Source of the DNA: Linanthus parryae
Taxonomy: Eukaryota; Streptophyta; Magnoliopsida; Ericales; Polemoniaceae
DNA length: 64,000 nucleotides
Assembly: GCA_023055425.1 (NCBI GenBank)
Contig: JALGPY010000008.1
Location: forward strand, 10,054,501-10,118,500
Reading direction: 5' to 3'
Shown: positions 51,654-62,476 of the stretch, piece after piece
How positions within the stretch are numbered: position 1 is the first letter of the stretch
How the letters are laid out: every line of letters starts with the position of its first letter
Program-made: the position numbers and the translations under genes
Notes under the pieces: model-generated
Told to the model about the DNA's origin: nothing
The model's database searches: none
What the model saw: the letters and a program-made list of their open reading frames with translations, nothing else

Positions 51654-52736
51654 CCGTCTTTTGTAAATCTTTCACCTCTGACTACGAAATACGAATGCCC
51701 CCAACTGTCCCTGATAATCACTACTCCCATCCCGAAGACCAACGTAATAGGATCGAAATCCTATGATGTTATCCCATGCTTACCAGAAATCAACAAAAAT
51801 CATCACTATATAAGTATACTAAGTTATACTCTAACTAGCCCATCCTATTTAGACTTTCTCAACATAGATATGATATTGATGCCAACAATGGGGGGAGTAG
51901 TCAGGACACTTATTAATTATATTTCTTCTACTTGAATGTCTGATGTGGGACTTCTCAACACGCCCCCTCACGTGTGGCATTCTTTGGCCTACACATGGTT
52001 TTTTTCTGTCTGCGGGTGGCGGTGAGCACGTGGGTTGTTAGACCATTAACTTGTGTGAATGAATCTGGCTTTGATACCATGTAAGAATCCATTGGGTTCT
52101 ACCTCAAAACCAATTGGCAATGAGGGGAGTAGCCCAGACACTTATAACTTATATTTCTTCTTCTTGAATGTATGATGTGGGACTTCTCAACGCAAACAAT
52201 GGTTGTTACCGAAAACCTCAAACAACCATAGATATGATAAAAACTCAATGCACACGACAAATTGGAGATCCTCACCTGATATCTTCCCCAACAGGAGTCC
52301 ATGACTGTGTAAACATTGTCTCCCCTCTAGCCGTCACAAACAGGAAGAACTCCCTATTCGAACCCTCGTCATCTTCCCCTTTCGCTACCCTCCCAATCGC
52401 CAGCTCTCTCCTCATCATCATCTTCCCCTTTCGGCGACGGAGGAGTGAAGCTAGCGACACTACGACGAAGGCACTGAGCAGAATGAGCAAACCCTTGACG
52501 ATTTTAACAGAAACCCTTCTTTTAGCTGGTGGGTTTGGTCCTGGAGGTGAAATTACGAGGGTGAAATCGGGGGTTTGTGAGATTGGAGTGGAGGAGTTCG
52601 ATGATTGAGCTCTCCGGAGAGAGACCCACTTGGGTTTGGAGGTGAATTTCTGTTTTAGGTGGAATTGGAAGCGATTGCTGGATGGGGATTGAGATGGTCT
52701 GGGGAGGGAGATGGTTTGAATCGAGGGGGAGATCAT
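45797..52736 (-). CDS. MAGL: Monoacylglycerol lipase-type alpha/beta hydrolase, membrane-anchored, seven exons
   Basis: The model is complement(45797..46198, 47188..47280, 47392..47481, 47574..47638, 47791..47861, 47952..47990, 52276..52736), 406 residues, all GT-AG and in phase. The start is the first in-frame ATG. The N terminus is Ser/Arg-rich and transit-peptide-like. A hydrophobic segment at about 80-99, followed by RRRKGK, predicts a membrane anchor. The hydrolase fold has HG (161-162, oxyanion loop), nucleophile Ser234 in GHSTG, Asp353 in HGTAD and His383 in GFLHD. The family hydrolyses monoacylglycerols or lysophospholipids, and relatives include caffeoylshikimate esterase. The GHSTG variant fits a plant MAGL subgroup; the substrate is unknown. 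Confidence 0.93.
46342..46732. mobile_element. MITE in the last intron of the hydrolase gene
   Basis: The ends GGCCTCCTTTGGGTTGGGGA (left) and, inverted, GGCCATGTTTGGGTAAGGGA (right) form imperfect terminal inverted repeats. TA flanks both ends (46340-46341 and 46733-46734), within the palindromic contexts TTAGGCC and GGCCTAA. The superfamily is unresolved. Confidence 0.65.
51425..51585. repeat. Local intronic duplication, first copy
   Basis: This segment (including CTCTAACTAGCCCATCCTAT and CCTCAAACAACCAT) recurs at about 51783-51890 and continues after the TRIM at 52193-52255. The second copy is split by the TRIM. All of it lies in intron 1 of the hydrolase gene. Confidence 0.8.
51886..52192 (-). 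mobile_element. Second TRIM of the same family, left LTR truncated
   Basis: It has the same LTR and interior as the TRIM at 11995-12338. The right LTR is 52080-52192 and ends TCAACG instead of TCAACA. The left LTR survives only from about 51886 to 51960, lacking its first ~38 bp. The primer-site complement is mutated (TTTGATACCA). Host and LTR share CAATG at the truncation point, suggesting a microhomology-mediated deletion. It lies in hydrolase intron 1, 84 bp downstream of exon 1 in gene orientation. Confidence 0.9.
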
Positions 52737-53044
52737 TTGGGTGAAATGGGTGTGCAATTTTGGGGGGTTTTGGGGGTTGATCCGGTTGCGGAAGGTTCAA
52801 ATCACCATGGCAGGTGCAGTGTGTAGTGGATGTTTCAGTGAATTGAGGGAAGTTCAGCAATGGTGGTTGGAGGAGTTGCAGGAACTTTTTAGTGGTTTTT
52901 GAGCGTGAGTCTGCGAGAGTGACGAAGAGGGGGTTCAGCTTTTTGCGCACAGAAAAATTGCTAACGAGAACAGCAGTGGGTGCGCTCCTGCCCAATCACA
53001 CTATGTGCGGCAGGTCGACATGTGTGGAATGTGTAACCTTCGTA
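52737..53044 (-). other. Upstream region of the hydrolase gene
   Basis: This should contain the leader and core promoter of the minus-strand hydrolase gene. No clear TATA box was identified. Open frames here are not supported as genes. Confidence 0.45.
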
Positions 53045-53281
53045 CTCCCTCCGTCACACTTGTTTCTTCAAAAACACTATTCACTGATCACTTTGGTATG
53101 ATGCTTTTAGTTAGTAAAATGATACACAAATTTTGTAATTTTTTTATGGTGTTGTTAAGTATACTTAACTCTACATCACCGTAAAAGATTTCAAAATTCT
53201 AACATCGTTTTAATTACCAAATTACCGGATCAAAATGACTTGAAAAAGTCAATTTTGAAGAAACGGGTGGGACGGAGGGAG
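53045..53281. mobile_element. Stowaway-like MITE
   Basis: The ends CTCCCTCCGTC and GACGGAGGGAG are perfect inverted repeats flanked by TA (53043-53044 and 53282-53283). They continue into GTTTCTTC/GAAGAAAC. Size (237 bp), ends and TA duplication fit Tc1/mariner-derived Stowaway elements. Confidence 0.9.
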
Positions 53282-53285
53282 TATA

Positions 53286-54277
53286 TGTTACTATTGATCT
53301 TGGTGTTCTGATTTCAGGTATGCTCGTATCCTTTACCAAAAGTATCGTGTGACATATGACAAACTTTCGGGTCCAGGGTTGGGGAGGGCTGACGTCGTGA
53401 CCCTCATGGCTCGGTGCTTACGGTTTTCTCCGGGTGCTAGACGGCTGGGCCGTTACAAGTGGTATCAGAGCAGGCATTCGCCTGAACATTACCAAGGAGA
53501 AGTGACGACATGGGACGTTACTGTCTTCCAAAATGGTGCCCCCGCGAAACGATCAGAGAAGGTGCAGTCACAACGCATGTCGCGTCCGGATCGGCATTCT
53601 AAATAGTGGAAAGCTTTGGGGCGCTGGTTGGTTATGAGATGATCGCAATATTATGGTTCAACTTGTCGGGTCGTGGCCCTGCAATCAACAGAGGGGATCG
53701 CATTGAACCATTGACGAGCACGATGTTCGACTCAGGCACTGTTGCACGGAGACATAGGGTGAAGGTCGAGACCAAAGCTTGTTGATGAGGCATGTGCTGG
53801 ACACCCCATGTCGTGCATAGAGGGAGCACAAGAGACCTGCACATGGGGGGGGGGGGGGTTGGTGCCGTGTTCGTGCGTGGATCCAGGTCTCAGTGTGTAT
53901 ATCTGTTGGTACTGACCTTGGTGGTCTGATTTCATGTATGCTCGTATTCTTTACCCAAAAGTATCGTGTGGCATATGGTAAGCTTGCTGGTTCAGGACTG
54001 GGGACGGCTGATCTCATGACCCCCGTGGCTCGGTGCTTACGGGTTTCTCAGGGTAAAGTATTCATTGGGGCTAGCCCCACCACTGTGGCATGCCTGCGTG
54101 GTGGGGCGCGCCATTCAGCTTTTGACAAACAAGCAAAATTTGGTGGGTTCCATTTGACTTTTGCATATTTGTCAAAAGCTGAATGGCGCGCCCCACCATG
54201 CAGGCATGCCACTGTGGTGGGGCTAGCCCCAATGAATACTTTCTCGTTTCTCAGGTGCCGGACGGCTGGGTGTGACA
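53286..54277 (+). mobile_element. TRIM-like LTR element with a MITE in its right LTR
   Basis: Two related repeats, 53286-53457 and 53904-54277 (about 171 bp without the insert), share TATGCTCGTAT, AGTATCGTGTG and GACGGCTGGG, and end in CA. TGGTATCAGAGC (53460-53471) follows the left repeat, so the element reads left to right. The interior is 446 bp without a coding domain. A run of 14 G near 53847-53860 may be the polypurine tract; if so, the right LTR starts earlier and the left one is truncated at its start. No target duplication is visible. Confidence 0.8.
54053..54245. mobile_element. Near-perfect hairpin MITE, MULE-type
   Basis: Two arms of about 75 bp (AAAGTATTCATTGGGGCTAG and its inverse) differ at only about two positions and leave a loop of about 45 bp. 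GTTTCTCAGG is repeated exactly on both sides (54043-54052 and 54246-54255), a 9-10-bp Mutator-like duplication. The arms contain GGCGCGCC and ATTCAGCTTTTGAC. It interrupts the right LTR of the TRIM. Confidence 0.92.
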
Positions 54278-54286
54278 GAGGTAGTA

Positions 54287-54546
54287 CTTCCTCCGTTTCT
54301 TTTCTTTCTCTACGTTCTGACTTTTGTCACTATGCACGGGGTCACTATGACCCGGTGATTTGGATAGCAAAACGATCTAATATTATGACAATTTTTTCAT
54401 GGTGTTGTAGAGTAAAAGTTGTTCTTTAACATGGTGAAAAAATTATCAAAAAATTGTATCATTTTGCAATCCAAATCATCCGGTCAAAGTGACCCAGACA
54501 CGAGTCAAAAAGTCAAAGCGTAAAGCAAGAGAAGAAACGGATGAAG
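54287..54546. mobile_element. Second Stowaway-like MITE
   Basis: The ends CTTCCTCCGTTTCTT and, inverted, CTTCATCCGTTTCTT are flanked by TA (54285-54286 and 54547-54548). The element is 260 bp and has no coding content. It starts 9 bp after the TRIM. Confidence 0.85.
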
Positions 54547-54548
54547 TA

Positions 54549-55095
54549 TAAAATTAAAATATAATAATCAACATTCCAAAGGAGCCCTTCTGAGTCGGAC
54601 CTCAGTCACCTGGAGCGGGAGCGGGAGCGCAAAAGCGACAAATTCTTAAAATGTTGTATTTGAGAGCGTCATGAGAGCGCGTATATAAATCACATATTTA
54701 ATATAATTTTATATAAAAATATATTATATACTGAATTTTTCCGTAAACTTGAATGGGTGACAATAACTACAAAGTTTACATATGAGAAAAAGCCTCCCAT
54801 ATTGAAGATTGTAATTGAATTTCAACTTAACTGAATGTTAGAAACGAGAATTTGATGTACAGGGAGGCAGCAGAGTACCTTGATAAGGAGTTAGTTATGT
54901 CATTTTAGTTAAAAGTTTCATTTGAGTTAGTTTTAAAGAGACTTGGTAACTTAGTTTTGATGTCAATTGGTGAGAAAGTACAGAACGCTGGCAAAAGCGC
55001 GCTCTAATATTTTCGGAGCGAGGATTATAGGCGAATTCGACCTGAAAGAACCGGAGCGAGGATTGGGAGCGGGAGCGAAGCCTCACCCAGGAGTT
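54549..55095. other. Spacer between MITEs, no gene seen
   Basis: AT-rich sequence with GGAGCGGGAGCG-type repeats at 54612 and 55060. No supported feature. Confidence 0.5.
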
Positions 55096-55098
55096 TTA

Positions 55099-55689
55099 GA
55101 GCATCTCCTACGGACGGCAGCAACTATTTGTACTTTTGGACCAAATTTGGTCCTGGACCAAAATTTGGTCCTCCACTTTTCAGTTTTTGCTCCAACAATG
55201 AGGACCAAATTTGCTCCTCCATTAATATTTTATTAGTTTTATTTACTTACCATCGAACAATTATATTGTATATTAAATTTATACCAAAATAAATAAATTT
55301 CAATTAAAATAAAAAACAATGCCGGTGAATTAGTTATAAAATACTAAGGATAGAAAAATTAGAAAGTCAAAAAATGATATAATATTTGACCAATTCAATC
55401 TAATTAAGAGCGTAAAACAAAATTATACAGTTAAACATAATGAAATTAGCATTTTTCTACTCAATTATTAATAAAATATTATCTCAATACAACAAAAGTC
55501 AACACAAATGGATAAATCAGATTTTTTTAATATTTGGTCCAGTGAACAGTACAGTCTTCAAATTGGTCCTCCTCTTCCTGCTGGACCAATTTTGGTCCAG
55601 TAATTGGTCCACCGTTGGAGCACCATTTTGTGTGTTTTGGACCAAATTTGGTCCGAGGCGGGGATTTGGTCCGTCCGTAGGAGATGCTC
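55099..55689. mobile_element. PIF/Harbinger-like MITE upstream of TDX
   Basis: The ends GAGCATCTCCTACGGACGG and CCGTCCGTAGGAGATGCTC are perfect inverted repeats. TTA lies on both sides (55096-55098 and 55690-55692). The interior is packed with palindromic GGACCAAATTTGGTCC motifs. Its right end is 166 bp before the TDX start codon, so it is in or beside the promoter. Confidence 0.88.
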
Positions 55690-55832
55690 TTAGGTGATCT
55701 AGAGTCGGACACCAAAAAACACCGAATCTTGATCTCTCGGCTCTAAGCCTATGTGTGAAGTTTTAAGCCCAAATAACACGGCTTTAGACTCTCCGAGAAC
55801 AAGAACATTGTCTTTGTAGCCAGACGACTCTC

Positions 55833-55840
55833 GAAGGTTC
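55833..55840 (+). promoter_or_regulatory. Possible heat-shock element core in the TDX leader
   Basis: GAAGGTTC fits the inverted GAAnnTTC core of heat-shock elements and is 15 bp before the start codon. Such short matches are common by chance. It is noted because TDX has heat-related chaperone functions. Confidence 0.2.
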
Positions 55841-55855
55841 AGAGAGAAGTTAGCC

Positions 55856-58800
55856 ATGGATGCTGAGAAGGTGGCAGAGCTGAAGCAGTTCGTGGAGCAG
55901 TGCAAATCAAACCCTTCAATCATACACACCCCCTCTCTAGCTTTCTTCAAACAATACCTCCAAAGGTATCTAATTTCTGCGTTTCTTCAGTGAAAAATCC
56001 CTTCAATTTCTGTTCTTGCTTCAACAAATTCCCACCTTTTTCTGATTCACTCCGTGTTTTTCCTTCTGGGTTCTCTTTTCCAGCCTCGGCGCTCGAATCC
56101 CAAAACCAGTAAGTCCCAAAATCATTCAATTTTTTACTGCAAGTGTAATCCATGATCATTCAATCAGATCAATATAACAAGTGTGTGTGTTTGTGTGCTT
56201 ATTTGCTCATGGGTTTGCTAATTAATCAAGGGTTTACCAGTTAGTATTACAAAACATTGGATAACTAGTGCATAACCGTGCCCGAGGGCAAGACCCCAAA
56301 GAGGACATTTATCTTCAAAGTGTGTTGGAAATTATTTTAAAATTTCATGGTTTATAGTGGGGGATAAGCTATTCCACATGTCATATTTTGGGGATACACT
56401 AAACCCCATAGTCCGTTATTATGTAGATTGTCATTTAGGGATGATTTCGGAACTTGGGCTTCTTTTATGGATTTTTATAATGGCCTCATATGTGTTGCAG
56501 TAGTATGTTTTGAGATATTGGATAATTTATCTGGTTTTAACCAGAGCTGAGTTCAAGAGCTTGCTGAAATGGGAACTGGAAAAATGAGAACTTTGCTGTT
56601 TGTATTTATAAACCTGAAGCTGTTTAGTCAAGCAATCTCATGAAATGTAGATTGTTTAAAGTGACATTCTTAGTGTAAAATCGATTGAAAATCTAGCTTT
56701 AAAATCTGTGTAGAAAGCATGGACCAGACCTTGTTTACAAACGTACCCAGATGAGCAGGGGCGGATCCAGGAATTCCTTACAGTGGGGGCTAATTAGAAG
56801 ACTTAAACAAAATAAGGGTAACATCTATATTTTAAAAAGTTGAGTGGGGGCTATAGCCCCCACCAGTCATATGCTAGGTCCGCCACTGCAGATGAGTAGC
56901 ACATTGGGATTGGATCGTTTCTTAATTATTAGGGGAAGGTTGGGATGGATGACTATTGTACGTAGACTAGACGAAAGGAAAAAAAAATGATTAAATTAAG
57001 AAAAACCAGAGGTTGTACAACCCTGGAAGGTAAGGTGCGAGAAATCTGAGATACCATGTTTCCGCTACATGAGTGGAAGAGGTAAAATTGTAAGACAAGA
57101 GTTGGTTGCTTGAAACTTAGCTCAGCATATATTAATTACGTGGAAGAAAATAGGAGTCTATGGGAAACTTATTACTATTTTGTTTGTGTTGAAGAAGGAC
57201 TTTAGCATCCCCAGGGGCTCCTATGTTATCATCTCAGAAGTTTCATTGTTTCACCACCATAAAGGAAGGTTCTCCGTTCTCGATACTAGATGACTGAGTG
57301 CGTGGCTAATAAGGCCAAGAGGATAAGGCGTGGCATGCGCTATGGTGTAGTGTTGATCCTAATTGTATTGAATCATCACTGCTCTATTGTGTCCCTCGTA
57401 TGGTAAGACCGTAAGAAAGAACCTGATGGAGGTTCAATGAATGAGCTAGGGTTCAAGGTTAGAAGAAGCTGAACAGTTTAACTGTTTAAGGTCTTCTGTT
57501 TATGACAAACACGGAGCACCTATTCTCGAGGGATATTTCTCGGCATTCGATAATACTCGTTTTTTTTTTTTTTTTTTTTCAGCTACGAAAGAGATTGCAT
57601 TTATATCCCAGTCCTACAACGTGTGAAATCATGTCTACCTAAGTCCGTTGATTTACTCAAATCCGAGTCTTTTGATCCTAAGACCTCAAGCTTCTCGCTT
57701 TTCTCGGGATACCATTAAGCCAAGGGGCTTGTATTGAAAAGGGAGTTCTGTTACTTGTGTATATTTTTCAGTTTGTTTAAAGAGGGAAACATGAGAAAAG
57801 CTTGACTGCATTGGAACTTGGCAACCCTTGAACTTCATTCCAAGCATAAGAAGGTGGAGTAGTTCGCTTGGCTTGCCTTATTTCCAGACTCAAAAGTGTT
57901 ACTTATAGGCACATTCATTAAGGCTTAGGTGTAGCATTTATGTCCCGATTCATCTTGATGATGGCAAGAAGGCCCACACATATAGTTAAACACTTTTTTC
58001 CTCACCGTTTGCTTGATACTATACACAATTTATTTATTCATTTATTTATTTATTTTTTAATATGATATGATATAGGATGTTGAATATGTATAATACCATT
58101 CAAACTGCAACCACATTGAAACAGTTTGAAGGGACTTATGTCTCTCTTTATTCATGTCTGCATATTATGAGCACATATTCTTCATTGGAGCTCTTGTCTG
58201 ACTAGAGAATGTTGTTCAGGATATCAAAGAAGAGGGTGTTTCAGAATCTGAAGAACATAAGCCGAAGACATTTAGCTCTGATAAAGTGAAAGATGAAATT
58301 ATTGAATCCGATGTTGAGCTGGATACTGCTGATGTTGTTGAGCCTGATCATGATCCTCCGCAGAAGGTGGGCTATGCAAAACTGAGTTCTGAAACCAAAG
58401 CGTTGTAACTGAGTTCTTGTCGGATTAATGAAGATAACGTTTTCCATCTCCGTGTTGAAATTTATCATCTTTATTGGTTTATTGCAGATGGGGGACCCTT
58501 CTGTTGAAGTTACGGAAGAAAATCGTGACAATGCACAAGACTCAAAAGCAAAAGCAATGAATGCAATCTCCGAAGGCATGCATTTGATATATGTTGTTTA
58601 ACCATTTGGTATTTACTTTGGTAGCTTTTATGTACTGAAGAACTACCAACGGAAATCCTAATAAACAAGCATTTTCATACTTTGCAGGTAAGCTGGATGA
58701 AGCCATAGATCACTTGACTGATGCCATCTTGTCGAATCCAAGTTCAGCCATAATGTATGCCACCAGAGGTAATGGGTGAAACCTCACATAGTTTATGCTG

Positions 58801-61800
58801 AATTCTTTGAGTTTGGAGCCACATTATTTTAATGCCCTTTTGTTGAAAAATGAGTTCTTGCTTTCAGCTAGTGTCTTTATCAAACTGAAGAAGCCAAATG
58901 CGGCAATACGTGATGCCGATGCAGCTTTACAGGTTTATGAATGTGCCGCTTCTCTTTTCTGTTGGGATGCCAGTTTGCTGCTTATTGTTTATGCTTAGTT
59001 AGACAGAGCAATTATTTTCACCTTGATCACAATCATAGAATAAAATGAGTCAAACCTTATCTTCTCTGACTTATTACCTTGTATAAATGTCACTGTAGAT
59101 CAACCCTGACTCAGCCAAAGGGTACAAAGTTCGAGGAATGGCACGGGCTATGTTGGGCCAGTGGGAAGCAGCAGCAAAAGATCTGCATGTTGCTTCAAAT
59201 ATAGATTTTGATGAGGAGATTGATACTGTGCTTAAAAAGGTATTTATATCATTTTGTGATTTTCTTTCTCTCTCACACGCACACGCAGACGCAGACACAC
59301 AGTAAGATTATTTGCGTGCTGAATTAGGTTGAGCCCAATGCACATAAACTTGAAGAGCATCGAAGAAAGTATGAACGCTTGAGGAAAGAAAGAGAGGTCA
59401 GGAGAAATGAGCGTGAAAAGCAACAAAGGAAGGCCGAATCCCAAGTGCGTAATCAAGAAGTCACTCCTTTTTGTTGCATTATGACATTCTGACTGTTCTT
59501 CTCACTCTCAAAAGTTCATGCTGTAGGCAACATATGATAGAGAAACGAAGAAGGAGCAAGCTTCTGAAAGGAAAGCTTCGGTGAGTCCTAACTTGCTTTT
59601 GATGTATATTCTATCAGATTTCCGGATGAGCTTAAACTCCTTGGTTTTGGGGAATTTAGGGTCATATTTCTTGGGTGTTTAACTTTGTCTCAGTCTTTAA
59701 GGTTGAAGGTATAGGTGTGGCCTTGGGTTTGTCTCATTTGTGGGTTAATCAGTTGAACTACACCATACAATAACCACATGCTGGAAAGAAAGCCCATTTT
59801 CGTGCTCCATCAACTTTGTTCTTATCCTCTAAAACCTAATTCTTGTGAATTTTACTTCCCATCCAGATCCGGTTGCGGTGGTGAATGATTAAAACTGTAA
59901 TACCAAACAACAAACACTAATCAGTTTGCATACTCTCATTGCATGATTGACTGAATGTCCTTTGAAACGTGCTATAAGCTGTATAATAATATTGACTAAC
60001 CATATGAATGACTGAATGTCCTTGTATAGTTGTTGATATGTGTTTCATCTATGGGTTCTTGTCACATATGCATAAATTGTTATAGTTTGGTGACCAACTT
60101 TTAATGTAAAGGAACCACAATTTTTTGGTTTCTATGTAAAAGAATCAATTTAGAGAAGTGTTCTTAGCCCGTTAGGAAGTTTTTTTTGCAACCTTCTAGC
60201 CTGTAAGGAAAAATGCCAAGGTATCTGAGTTTACCGACTGGTACTTCATTGCCGTGGATCCTGTCTGTGCATATCATTCTTAGCTCTGTTATTTAGTACT
60301 ATCTTTAGCAATGTACTGTAACTGGGATAATGTTGTTCCGATTACCTTTGATGAGGCGAAGTGTTGAAGTTGTAAGTTGAGCCTATGGGTTCTTCTTAAC
60401 TGCCATTGACTAGCTCAACTCTATGTTTCTTACTCTGTTTCTTGGCCATGTTTCATTGGAACTAAGCATGCTTAAATGGTATTCTATGTCTCATTGATAA
60501 TTGTTTGTGAAGGTTAACTGCTTAGCTTTGTGGACTGATTTTGTTATTAACAAGATCCAAACTTTTCAATTCCAAGTGTAAATTGCTTAATCGCATAGTA
60601 TTACAAAGACATGTATATATATAACTGTACAAGAGATCTAAAGCTGTAGAAGGGAAATGAATGAACTGATAGTTTACTACATTGGAATCCTATAATCAAG
60701 CCTCGTCCTTCGATGCGGATATTCTATTCTAAATAGTACATGAATCATTCACTTGGCTGGTGATATGGTCATAGAATTGTATGACACCGGAAATTGAGGA
60801 ATTCCGGTCGGTGGGTTATTGTTTCCTTTCACTTGCATGTTTTCCATCTTTGACCATAATCACCATGATCACTCACTTGACTACATTGAAATACTATTCT
60901 CAGCTTGACAGATGCCTTCCTTTTCACAAGATACATGGAGCAGTCGGATTATCATTCACTGTTTTCTTATGTTCTTTTATTTTTGGCTAATGTGAACATG
61001 ATACTTATAAGTATGATAATTTCTTTGCAGGAACCAGAAAGAAAGTCTTCTTTCAAGGAAGGTATGGACTTAAGCATCTTACCCTTGATTAGACGATTTA
61101 CATGTTTGTGTGTTATAGACGTCTAATTTTAGGAAGATTTTTTTTTGCATGAAATGTGCTCTTTCTTCAAGATGACTCTTGCAGTTGCTTTTTGGTGTTT
61201 GTTTCCATCTGTTTCATCAGTACAATGGTTTGTTGTCTTGACCAGTCTTTGTTATGTACTCGACTGAAAATTAACATTACAAGTTCTTGTGGGTTAGCAA
61301 ACTTGTATTAGTTCCCCTTTGTGAAAGCTGGTTGAGTTGTAGAATCTGATGATTGTTTACTTTAAAAGAGTAATGGGTTAAAAGCTGCGAATAAGGGCTC
61401 ATTTGTTATGTGTACATCATGGAAACAAACTGTATTTGCTAGCGGTTAAAAGACAATGGGTAAAACAAAAGTATTTGCGAAGTTCACATCTTCAAGTTTC
61501 TCTCTTCGTCAGTCCTTATGGCTTATGAGCATGTTTCGATAGCCCAGTTTAGAACACTTAAACCCAAACCTAACCTTTCCTCCTTCTCCGGTGCCCTGCT
61601 GCGTGTTGTCTTTTTTCTTTATTTTTTTTCTTGTTTTTTCCTCTCACAAAGAACACCAAAAAAGATAAAAAAACATGGCACCGGTACACGCCCCTTCTCC
61701 GGTCCCCTGCTCTACCTTTTGTGCATAAAAATGAATAAACAATTACAAACCTAAACTCCAAAACCGTCCTATCCGAACACCCCAGCTTTTTCTAAACCTA

Positions 61801-62449
61801 CAGCCCAAAAATTTTACATCAAAACACCCACTATGTTAACTTGTTCAGAACATTTCCCCACATACTCACGGCACTGATGTTCTTTTGAGGCACCACATGC
61901 ATCTACATGAATTTGTTGCTGCTGATGAAATAATTTTCCTAGGTTGTACAATGACACTATTTGATATCTGCTTTACATAAGCGACTGCGTTTAGCTGGCC
62001 AGTTGTTCGTTGTGGGTTGTCTATATGCTATGATGGCATCTCATTGGAAGAATGGATCTCATGCTAGTATCTCAAGGAAAAGGTAGCTTGAACTGAACTT
62101 AAGCTTCTGGTTATGTGTAGGGCAAGTGACCAGCATTCACTCTGCTAGTGAACTGGATTCGAAGATAAAAGCAGCTTCTTCAGCCTCGCGTTTGGCTGTC
62201 CTTTACTTCACTGCAACGTGGTGTGGGCCCTGCCGATACATCGCTCCGGTTTTCACAAGCTTGGCTGAGAAGTACCCGAACGTTGTATTCTTGAAAGTCG
62301 ACATTGACCAGGCGAGTGACGCGGCTGGGCGATGGAACGTTAGCAGCGTGCCGACGTTTTTCTTTGTGAAAAAGGGAAAGGAGATCGACAGAGTGGTGGG
62401 TGCTGACAAGAATTCACTGGAGAGCAAACTGAAGCAATACTCCAGCTAG
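55856..62449 (+). CDS. TDX: Tetratricoredoxin (TPR-thioredoxin chaperone), eleven exons
   Basis: The model is join(55856..55965, 56084..56108, 58220..58366, 58488..58575, 58688..58768, 58868..58932, 59099..59239, 59328..59444, 59527..59580, 61031..61061, 62121..62449), 395 residues, close to Arabidopsis TDX. An N-terminal Hip dimerisation domain (about 1-42, LKQFVEQC) precedes an acidic linker, TPR repeats (about 114-222: GKLDEAIDHLTDAI, KKPNAAIRDADAAL, GYKVRGMARAMLGQW) and a Lys/Glu/Arg-rich helix (about 223-285). The thioredoxin domain (289-395) has active site WCGPC (320-324) and cis-Pro364. TDX binds Hsp70 through its TPRs and acts as a disulfide reductase and chaperone. Junctions are in phase; intron 4 needs a GC donor. 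The exon 3 acceptor is the least certain. Confidence 0.94.
56756..56888. mobile_element. Small hAT-type MITE in TDX intron 2
   Basis: The ends CAGGGGCGGATCCAG and, inverted, CAGTGGCGGACCTAG are terminal inverted repeats with three mismatches. CAGATGAG is repeated exactly on both sides (56748-56755 and 56889-56896), the 8-bp duplication typical of hAT elements. It is 133 bp and non-coding. Confidence 0.9.
57560..57730 (-). mobile_element. SINE-like sequence in TDX intron 2
   Basis: A run of 20 T (57560-57579) begins the block. On the minus strand this is a poly(A) tail preceded by a tRNA-like head with box A-like TGGCTTAATGG. A clear box B and a target-site duplication were not found, so this is tentative. 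Confidence 0.4.
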
Positions 62450-62470
62450 TAGTGATCTTATTGTGTGAAA

Positions 62471-62476
62471 AATAAA
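62471..62476 (+). promoter_or_regulatory. Poly(A) signal of TDX
   Basis: AATAAA lies 22 bp after the TDX stop codon. It is the canonical signal, but close; a more distal site may be used. Confidence 0.4.

Noticed and set aside
52522..52995. 157-codon frame overlapping hydrolase exon 1 on the same strand
   Set aside because: Different frame from the conserved hydrolase coding sequence, Pro/Thr-rich by composition.
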